Of a stretch of 64,000 nucleotides of DNA, positions 51,803 to 61,000 are shown piece by piece. This DNA comes from Yersinia enterocolitica subsp. enterocolitica (GTDB lineage Bacteria; Pseudomonadota; Gammaproteobacteria; Enterobacterales; Enterobacteriaceae). Where the stretch lies: assembly GCF_901472495.1 (NCBI RefSeq), contig NZ_LR590469.1:4092001-4156000 (forward strand), given 5' to 3'. The position numbers and the translations under genes were made by a program. The notes beneath the pieces are model-generated. The model made no database searches. It saw only the letters and a program-made list of their open reading frames with translations, and was not told where the DNA came from. Position 1 is the first letter of the stretch. The number at the start of each line of letters is the position of its first letter.

Positions 51803-52006
51803 TTGACACTCTCCATGTGTGTGAGAAAACGTGGGCAGAGTGCACTTTTTGAATGAATGTTAACAAGAGGGGATTGAGGGTTTTGCGAAGCGTGCTGTCG
51901 GATATTTAGCTTGTTGCAACTGAATCACAGATAATTTCGGCGGTGCTCGCAAAACAGAATAAGGGCCTGCTATTACGAGCCATCCGCCGAAAATAATTTG
52001 GTAGGA

Positions 52007-52915
52007 TTATTTAAAACGCATGGAAAGGTCCAAGGCAGTAATATGTTTGGTCAGCGCCCCGACTGAAATGAAATCAATACCTGTTTCAGCATAGCTGCGT
52101 AGGGTTTCCAGTGTGACATTGCCGGAAACCTCCAGTTGCGCGCTGCTCTGAGTTTTGGCAAGTTCATCGCGCATGTTTACCGCTTCACGCATCATTGGAA
52201 TAGTGAAGTTATCTAACATGATGATGTCAGCACCTGCTTCCAGGGCTTGTTGTAGTTCATCAAGGGATTCAACTTCAACCTCGATAGGAACATCGGCATG
52301 TATCCAAAATGCTTTGGCAACGGCCTCTTTAATTGAACCAGCTGCGATAATATGATTTTCCTTAATAAGGAAAGCATCAGATAAGCCAAGCCGATGGTTA
52401 TTACCACCCCCGCAGAGGACGGCATATTTCAAGGCAGTACGCAGCCCAGGCACTGTTTTTCGGGTATCAAGCAATTGGGTCTTCAAGCCAGCGAGTGCGG
52501 CCACATAGCGGCTTACTTCAGTTGCTACGCCCGATAAAGTTTGCAGGAAGTTTAGTGCGGTGCGTTCACCTGTCAGCAAAATGCGGGCGGGGCCAGTCAG
52601 ATGGCAAAGAACCTGATCAGCAACCAGTTTGTCGCCATCGTTAACTTCCCATGTGACCGACACTTGGGCACCAAGTTGAATAAACACTTCATTCAACCAG
52701 CGTTCACCACAAAAAACACCCGCTTCACGGGTAATGATGGTTGCCTCTGCCTGCTTACTTGCTGGCAGTAATTGCGCGGTGAGGTCGCGGTCGGCGTTGA
52801 CTTCGCCACCCAGGTCTTCACTCAAGGCTTGAGCAACAGTTGAAGGGATATCGCGTTGAATTCGTTCCAATAGCTCGGCGCGGCGGCTGTCGGCATTATA
52901 GCTGCGGGTCGGCAT
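52007..52915 (-). CDS. nadC: Nicotinate-nucleotide pyrophosphorylase (quinolinate PRTase)
   Basis: 302 residues from ATG 52915, with GGAG 6 bases upstream and matching the E. coli start (PTRSYNADSRRAELLERI); the frame is open to 52951. Makes nicotinate mononucleotide from quinolinate in NAD synthesis. Landmarks: LLTGERTALNFLQTLSGVAT, LDTRKTVPGLRTALKYAV, GGGNNHRLGLSDAFLIKENH and FISVGALTKH near the C-terminus. Confidence 0.97.
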   Translation of the reverse strand: MPTRSYNADSRRAELLERIQRDIPSTVAQALSEDLGGEVNADRDLTAQLLPASKQAEATIITREAGVFCGERWLNEVFIQLGAQVSVTWEVNDGDKLVADQVLCHLTGPARILLTGERTALNFLQTLSGVATEVSRYVAALAGLKTQLLDTRKTVPGLRTALKYAVLCGGGNNHRLGLSDAFLIKENHIIAAGSIKEAVAKAFWIHADVPIEVEVESLDELQQALEAGADIIMLDNFTIPMMREAVNMRDELAKTQSSAQLEVSGNVTLETLRSYAETGIDFISVGALTKHITALDLSMRFK

Positions 52916-53033
52916 AGAAAACTCCGAAATGGCGGATAGATAGTTGTCCAAACATGCTACTCTGTTGCTGGCAGAAGTGCCATAAAAGAGCCGGTTGCAG
53001 TGTACTATTTAGGTTAGGGGGCTTAGGTAAACT

Positions 53034-53609
53034 ATGCAGTTAGAAAATAACTGGCAGTTAGATAATGGCTGGATTTATGGGGTCAAACGGGTCGTTTCCC
53101 CTCATTGCGACCAGCGGCCAGAAGGTGAAGCTCCTTCTCTGCTGGTGATTCATAATATTAGTTTGCCTCCTGGTGAGTTTGGCGGCCCGTATATAGATCA
53201 ACTGTTTACTGGCACCCTTAATCCTGATGAACATCCTTATTTTGCCGATATTGTTCATCTGCGGGTGTCAGCTCATTGCCTTATCCGCCGGGATGGTGAA
53301 ATTATTCAATATGTTCCATTTGATAAACGTGCCTGGCATGCTGGAGTATCTGTTTTTGCCGGACGTGAGCGGTGTAACGATTTTTCCATTGGGATCGAGT
53401 TGGAAGGGACGGATGTGTTACCGTTTACCGCCGCACAATATCGTAGCCTGTCTGAGGTAAGTGCTCTGTTATTTGCCCATTATCCGATAACCGCAGAGCA
53501 GGTTGTAGGCCACAGCGATATTGCGCCGGGGCGCAAGACTGACCCAGGCCCTGCTTTTGACTGGGCGTTGTATCAACAGAGTTTAGCGAAGTCATCTTTA
53601 CCATCGTAA
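53034..53609 (+). CDS. ampD: N-acetyl-anhydromuramyl-L-alanine amidase AmpD
   Basis: 191 residues. Cytosolic zinc amidase of peptidoglycan recycling; loss induces AmpC beta-lactamase in species that have it. Zinc ligands: His in LLVIHNISLPPGEFGGP, His in VGHSDIAPG and Asp in RKTDPGPAFDW. Also RVSAHCLIRRDGEIIQYVPF. Divergent from nadC. 144 bases separate it from ampE, a looser spacing than in E. coli. Confidence 0.97.
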   Translation: MQLENNWQLDNGWIYGVKRVVSPHCDQRPEGEAPSLLVIHNISLPPGEFGGPYIDQLFTGTLNPDEHPYFADIVHLRVSAHCLIRRDGEIIQYVPFDKRAWHAGVSVFAGRERCNDFSIGIELEGTDVLPFTAAQYRSLSEVSALLFAHYPITAEQVVGHSDIAPGRKTDPGPAFDWALYQQSLAKSSLPS

Positions 53610-53753
53610 TACGGAAGTCATGCAGTATTAACCAGAGGTTCATGGTCGAGCACGAATTAGATTGTCACCTCGTCTGATAGAGTCGTTTATGCATGCCGGG
53701 AGGCGTATGCCCTGTTTGTGGGCGGGTTAAGTACAAAGGGAGAGTAAGAGCTA

Positions 53754-54608
53754 ATGACACTGTTTACGCTGTTGCTGGTGCTAGCATGGGAGCGCTTGTT
53801 TAAACTGGGCGAACATTGGCAACTAGATCATCGCCTTGAAGTGGTATTTACGCGTTTACGCCACTTTTCGTTGGTACAAACAATTTTACTGACCGCTGTG
53901 TGGATGGTGCTGGTAGGGCTGGTTTTGCGGCTAGTGCAAAACATCATGTTTGGTTTACCCCTTTTGCTTATCTGGATACTAATTTGCCTGCTGTGTATTG
54001 GTGCGGGTGGAATACGTAAACATTACCGCGCCTATTTGAAAGCTGCACGTCAAAATGATGCTCATGCTACGGATAAAATGGCTGAGGAGTTGGCACTTAT
54101 TCATGGCTTACCGATGGATAGTGGTGAAAAAGCTCGGCTGGAATCTCTGCAAAATGCATTGTTATGGATAAACTTCCGTTACTATTTAGCGCCGATCTTC
54201 TGGTTCGTCGTTTGTGTTAGCTATGGCCCCGTGGCATTAGCAGGGTATGCGATGTTACGTGGGTATCAAACTTGGTTGGCGCGTCATCATACTCCTTTAC
54301 AGCGCTCACAATCTGGCATTGATCGCATTTTGCATTGGCTTGACTGGATACCGGTGCGGTTAGTCGGGGTTGCCTATGCATTATTGGGGCATGGGGAAAG
54401 AGCCTTACCCGCTTGGTTTGCTTCATTGGGTGACTTTCGTTCCTCGCAGTACCAAGTGTTGACTCAATTAGCACAGTATTCTTTGGCACGAGAGCCTCAT
54501 TTAGATCCGGTGCAGACACCCAGATCGGCGGTGTCTTTAGCGCGAAAAGTCACGGTGGCCGTCATTGTGGTTGTTGCTTTACTGACTATTTATGGTGCGT
54601 TAGTTTAG
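53754..54608 (+). CDS. ampE: Inner-membrane protein AmpE
   Basis: 284 residues with four membrane segments (about 1-18 to 10, 41-65, 67-85, 150-170 and 262-283 in the hydropathy read). Landmarks: ALVLAWERLFKLGEHWQLD-type N-terminus (here TLLLVLAWERLFKLGEHWQL) and YWFVVCVSYGPVALAGY-like segment in the middle. Its role is tied to beta-lactamase sensing through the genetic link to ampD, but the biochemical function is not settled. Start ATG 53754 with AGGGAGAGTAAGAGCTA upstream. Confidence 0.93.
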   Translation: MTLFTLLLVLAWERLFKLGEHWQLDHRLEVVFTRLRHFSLVQTILLTAVWMVLVGLVLRLVQNIMFGLPLLLIWILICLLCIGAGGIRKHYRAYLKAARQNDAHATDKMAEELALIHGLPMDSGEKARLESLQNALLWINFRYYLAPIFWFVVCVSYGPVALAGYAMLRGYQTWLARHHTPLQRSQSGIDRILHWLDWIPVRLVGVAYALLGHGERALPAWFASLGDFRSSQYQVLTQLAQYSLAREPHLDPVQTPRSAVSLARKVTVAVIVVVALLTIYGALV

Positions 54609-54633
54609 TTAATAATGCGTTGGTTTAATGAGT

Positions 54634-54666
54634 GGGGCTGGATAATTATTTATCAGCCCTTTTTTA
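54634..54666 (+). terminator. ampDE terminator
   Basis: GGGGCTG-G-ATA paired with TAT-CAGCCC (54634-54659) with one bulged base, then seven T. Confidence 0.88.
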
Positions 54667-55066
54667 AGATAACTTCCTGTTAGGAATTATCTCCACTTTA
54701 TCTTACCAATAAAAAACCAATTCATATTTGTTTTTTATTGTTATAAATCAATTGGTTAATTTTGATTTATTGTGTTTTTCTGTGAAGCTTATCTGATATC
54801 TAGTTTGGCTGAGTTATATTTTTTCTTTTTGGAAAATCTCTGAATTAAAATAAAATCCCATTATTTCTATCATTTATTATTAGTCCGATTAAATTCCGAG
54901 TTATTCCTTTTTATCATTTCATTCTTCGCTTTATTATCCGCCTGATCAATTTCTATTGGCTTATTTCTTCATGCATTACTCAACTTATTGTCATCTGTGT
55001 TTATGTTTCAAACCCCTTTGAATTAATGCGAGTCGATTATGCCGGTAACAAATCAGGAATTTTATA
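54667..55066. other. AT-rich region upstream of the adhesin gene
   Basis: About 400 very AT-rich bases without a gene. CAATAAAAAAC (54707-54717)/GTTTTTTATTG (54730-54740) is a perfect 11-bp inverted repeat, and AACCAATT (54716) can alternatively pair with AATTGGTT (54750). AGGA at 55053-55056 serves the adhesin start. Silencing by H-NS and relief by a regulator such as RovA is the usual pattern for invasin genes in Yersinia; here it is only inferred from base composition. No single promoter is convincing. Confidence 0.5.
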
Positions 55067-58000
55067 ATGGGTTCAATTTTTAAAGGCATAGAACGTTACT
55101 TGTGTGCTGGCTTCATGAAGAAAGCCATTGCCTACACGCAAATAATTTTACAAATATTATTGGGTACGCTTCCACTGTATTCGATGAGTTTTAGCACTCA
55201 GGCGAACAGTGATATCACGAAGAAAACAGTGCTTTTTAAGCAACTCCATACGCTCACCCCAACTGACACTCTGGAGTCAGTTGCAGCAAGCTATGGCTTA
55301 TCTGTTGATGAGCTTTGGGCGTTAAATATCAATTTATATAACAATCGCAGTGCGTTTGACGCAGTCAAATACGGTGCGGTGGTTTATGTTCCTAATCAGG
55401 AAGAAGAGCAACGGGCCACCCAGCAAGCCTCTTTGGTTGCTTCTCATTTGTCCCAGGTAGGGAATTCGTTGAGCAGCGAGAACCGTGTCGATGCATTCTC
55501 TCGTTTAGCCAAGGGGATGTTGTTATCGTCTACGGCGAAAACGGTCGAGGAATGGTTAGGCCATATTGGTCAGGCCCAAGTTAAATTACAGACTGATGAT
55601 AAGAATGATTTCAGTGGCTCAGAAATAGATTTATTTATCCCTCTCTATGATCAACCTGATAAGTTAGCCTTCAGCCAGTTTGGTTTTCGTCGTATTGACC
55701 AACGCAATATTATGAATATTGGGTTGGGGCAACGCCATTATGTGTCTGACTGGATGTTCGGTTATAACATTTTCTTTGACCAACAAATATCCGGTAATGC
55801 CCATCGGCGCGTAGGATTTGGCGGTGAATTAGCGCGGGATTACCTTAAGCTGTCAGCCAATAGTTATCATCGTTTGGGCGGGTGGAAAAATTCTGCTCGA
55901 CTGGAAGATTATGACGAGCGTGCGGCTAATGGTTACGACATTCGTACCGAAGCCTATTTACCTCATTACCCGCAGTTAGGCGGGAAGTTAATGTATGAGC
56001 AATACTTCGGTGATGAAGTCGCCTTGTTTGGCATTAACGAACGGCAGAAAAACCCATCGGCATTAACTGCTGGTGTCAGCTATACCCCGATCCCACTGGT
56101 AAGTTTAGGTCTTGACCATACTATTGGTAACGGCGGTAAAAAGAAAACTGGAGTGAATGTTGCCGTCAATTACGAAATTAATACCCCTTGGCCGCAGCAG
56201 ATAGATCCCGCAGCGGTGCAAGCGACCCGGACTCTGGCCGGTAGCCGCATGGATTTGGTCGATCGCAATAACAATATTGTACTGGAATACCGTAAGCAGC
56301 AGGTGGTGACATTAAATTTACCGGAAAAAGTCAGCGGTAAAGAAAAACAAGTTGTACCGATAAATTATACTTTTAATGCCCGTCATGGATTAGATCGTAT
56401 CGAGTGGGATGCTGCCGATGTGATTAAGGCCGGTGGGCAAGTTAGCAATGTGGGTAATTTGGCCTATCACGTCGCTATGCCACCCTATATTGATGGTGCG
56501 GCGAATGCCTATGTATTAAGCGGGCGTGCGATTGATAAAAAAGGGAATTACTCCACTTCCAGCTCCACCAATATTTATGTTACCGGCGTCAATATTAATC
56601 GTATTAACAGTACTATTTCTTTGAATCCGGCCACCTTGCCAGCTAATGGGACCAGCCGCAGTATCATTCAATTGAAATTAAATACCGATGCTGGTCAGGC
56701 GGTCAGTGGCGCGTCAGGTCAAATGACATTTGCGATACGGGATTCTTCTGGCCGAGTATTTAAAGCCAGAACTTTGCTACAGCCTTTGGTTATTGATGAT
56801 GTGCAGGAAGTTCAGAGCGGTGTTTATGAGGCTTCTATTACCAGTGGTTTCCTGACTGGGCGTTTTGAAATTACCCCAACTGTGCGTGGGGTTCAACTAA
56901 ACCCAATTATTCTTACCCAATCAGCCGATAAAACGACGGCGACTATTACTGATAGCTCGGCGGTGACTATTTCGACGCCATCAATTACTACCAATGCGAC
57001 CGATAAAACCAAACTTGAAGTGTTAGTGACTGACGCACTGGGCCATCCGGTGCCGGGCGTTGAAGTTAAGTGGGTCAGCGATTTAAAGTCGCCGGGCCTT
57101 GAACATGCCATCAGTATCACTAACGAGCACGGTATTGCAGAAAACAATTTCAGTTCAACCGTTACCGGAACTGCCAATATTACAGTGCAGGTAGGCACTG
57201 AGGCCCCGGTTCAAGCGGGTGCGATTGAAATAAAAGCAGATAACAGCACCATGACGGTGAAGGCCAATGACTTTACTGTTGCGGCCACACCAGTGGTGGC
57301 TGATGGCACCAGTAAAGCGGTTTATAAACTGAAGGTTACCGACAAGCAGGGCAATGTTGTCCCTGGTGCCGCGGTGGAATGGTCGAGCAATATCGGCTCC
57401 TTTGTTCAGGGCAGCAGCACAACAACCGACACTAACGGCGAAACCTTTATTGAGCTGGTGAGCACCAAGGCAGAAACGGCCAAAGTCACGGCGACTGTCG
57501 GCGGCAAGCCCTATAACGCAGGTAAGGTGGTCTTTGTTGCTGATCGTCAAAGCGGCAAGATTACGTTACTTCCTGTGAGCAAAAACAGCGCAGCGGCCAA
57601 TGGCATAGATAGCATTACTCTCAATGCCAAAATTCTCGATGCCAACGGCAACCCGATTAAAAATGAAGAAATTGAATGGGATGCAGCCAGCCATAAGGTG
57701 ACGTTCAGTCCCGCAACCGGAAAAACTCAAACCAACGATTTGGGTGAGACACAAATTACTCTTACCAGCACTGATGTGGGTGATATCACCCTTAACGCGC
57801 AGGTCGTGAAAAACAATCTGTTAGTTAATCAGGCCAGTGAAAAGCTGAGCTTCACTGCTGACACTGTCACTGCCAACATCTCTGCCTGGTCAGCGCCAAG
57901 TGTTAAGACTCTTATCGCCGATGGTCAGTCGCAGGTGATTTACAAAGTGGTGGTAAAAGACAAAAACGGCCACGTTGTGGCGAACAGTCCGGTGCTGTGG

Positions 58001-61000
58001 GAAACCAACCTGGGCGAGTTTGTTCCAGCACAGCCGACGACCACAATGACTAGCACTAATAGTCAGGGTGAAGCTACAGTGGTGCTTGCCAGTATTAAGG
58101 CGGGTTTTGCCACGGTTAAGGCCTCGGTTAATGGTAATAAAAACACATCGCCTACCCAGGTTGAGTTTACTGCTAACCGCAGTACCGCAAAAATCACTTT
58201 AGCACCAATGACTCAACGCGATTTCGTTGCTAATGATAAAGACAAGGTGACTTATAGCGTTACAGTAGTTGATGCCAATAACAACCCGGTGAAGGCGGAA
58301 GCGATAAGCTGGAAAGCCGAGAACGGGCATCCGGTTAAAATTGAACCTGCCTCCAGTCAAACGGATGAACAGGGTAAGGCCACTGTCAATATTGGTTCTG
58401 TGAAGGCTGGCAAGACGCAGATTCGCGCGACACTTGGCAATGCCGCCACGGCTATTGCTGATGCCATTACCTTTGAAGCCGATCGTAAGACTGCGGTGAT
58501 TAAAACCGTGGAAGTGAAAGGTGACAATAAACCGGCACCTGATGGTTCCAGTTCTGTCAGTTATGTGACGACCGTGGTAGATGCCAATGGCAACCCAGTG
58601 GGTGGGATGACTCTAAGCTGGGACAGTAATATTAATAAGATTGCCAGCCAGATCACTACCACCGATATCAATGGTCAAAGTAGCCAAACTATCACCGGTA
58701 CGCAGGTGGGTAAGGTTGAGGTTTCAGTCGCGCTAACCGAAGGCGATAATGCAAAAATTAAGAAGGAAAACATTGGTGAGGCTGAGTTTGTCGCGATAAC
58801 ACCGGTGGCCAGCAACGCAGAGCTGTTGTTACAACCGAATGTGATCATTTCCGATGGTAAACAAACTGCTACGTTGAGATTTACGCTGCGTGATGCCAAC
58901 CACAACCCAGTTTCGGGCCTGGCGTCGAAGATCAATATCACTCAGTCAGTAGCTGATCATGTGAACGTAGGCACCATTAGTGAAACAACAGCAAAAGGGG
59001 TTTATCAAGCCACTATCACTGGTATGAAGGAAGGTGCAGTAGATTTGACCACCACAGTTAAGGGAAGCAATGTAAGCAAAATACAAACGCTAACCCTACA
59101 GGCTGATAATAAAACCGCCACATTGAAATCGGTCACATCGGATATCAAAAAAGCGGCTGCTGATGGCACTGCCAGTATTACTTATACCGCCACCGTGGTA
59201 GATGCTAAGGGTAACGCAAGCCTTGCTGATGTTTCAGTGGCCTGGATAACCAGTTTGGGTAACATAGCGGTAATGACCAGAACCAATGCATCGGGTAAGG
59301 CAACTGTCACCCTGACCAGCAAACAAACCGGTAATGCGACAGTTACCGCGATTGTCAGTAGCACCAGTCAGATGGATGCAGCACCAGTAACCTTTACCGC
59401 TGGTGGCATTTCCATTGCTCACTCATCCACTAGTTTCTCCTCTGTGGATCTGGTAGCGGATGGTGTTACCACCACCAAACTGACGGTTAAAGTCAATGAT
59501 ATCAACGGCAATCCATTAACCGGTCAAGGTGGGAAGATTAAAGTCACTGCGGCTAATTTCCCCGGTTTGAAATTGCCAACGGCATTTACTGAAGTGTCTA
59601 CAGGGGTCTATAGCGCCACTATCACTGGTACTAAAGCGGGTGACGGTGAAATTGTTACTCAGTTGGATGGTACTGAGTTAGCTAAACAGAAGCTGAAAGT
59701 GATTGCTGATGTGCTTACTGCCAAAATTGCGCAAGTGGAATCGTTGCAGGCTGGGCCTGTTACGGTGGGTAATAAAGTCACTTATCAGGCGACCCTCAAA
59801 GATGCTAACGATAACCTGCTGGGTGCCGGTATTCCGGTGCATTGGTCAGTCAACCGCGACACTCTGATGAGTGGCAAGTTGATTAGCCTAACCAACCGTG
59901 CTGGCGTGGCAGAAGTTGAAATCAGCCGTGATTTGGTTGGTGATGCTCTGGTCACTGCGGCGGTAGGCAATAACAGTTTGCAGGCTACGGCAGTTAAATT
60001 TATCAGTGGCGGAGTGGACATCAGCAAATCCAGCATGCAGTTACTGCAAGGTAATATCACTGCCGATAATCTCGATATTGCCACTATTCAGGTTGATATC
60101 CGTGATAGCAAAGGCAATCCGTTACCTAATCTGGCAAACCAGATAACCACATCACCAAAAAGTGGGGAACATGGCTTGAAAATCGAAACCACTGCTAACC
60201 CATCCGGTGACGGTTATCTGGTCAAGATGAAAGGTACTAAAGCCGGTAATCATACAGTGACCGTCTCTGTGGCGGGCAAGCCTTTGTCAGCTAAGGTAGA
60301 TATGGTGCTGAAGGGGGATGCAACCACGGCTAAATTAGAGTGGGTGAAATCAAGCAGCATTACATTTAAAGCCGATAATGTGGATACAGTGACCTATACC
60401 GCTAAGGTAGTGGATGCTAATAATAATCTGTTGGAGAATATCGCGGTTAGTTGGCGTTTGGCGCAGGGCGGAGGCCAGTATCAAGGCCAGAGCTACACTG
60501 GGAAAACCGGTGTTGCAGAAACCAAACTCAGAGCCAGCATTCTGGGCACATATAAAATGGAGGCGCAGGTTCGCCAACAGGTTAAAGCGGCAGCAGATGT
60601 CAACAGCACCGCAGGGGACATCGATCCAGCACAATCTGATTTTGTGGGAGATGTGACCAGCATTGATGCCAGTGGCAGCACTAAGGCTAAGTTAACCGCC
60701 ACGCTAAAAGATAAGTTTGGTAACTTATTAATCGGCCAGATTGTTAAGCTAACTGACAGTAATAACCTGAAAGGCATAAAGTTCACTGCTGATCCAATGA
60801 AAGATAATGGTGATGGCACGTATAGCACTGAGGTTAGCGCAACCGCCAAGGGTAATACTCAAATAATTGCCAGCATTAACGGTGTTAATTTGACTCAGCA
60901 GCCGCAACTGCTGGTGGGGAATATTATTCCGCAGTTGAGTTTTGATAATAAAAACGTGGCGAGAGTCTTTACAAGAGCACTACAGCCAAAACAGTTGCTA

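Noticed and set aside
56600..60900. Possible nucleotide-level tandem duplication of the adhesin Ig domains
   Set aside because: Domains are similar at protein level but visibly diverged at DNA level; I saw no long identical DNA repeats that would suggest recent duplication.
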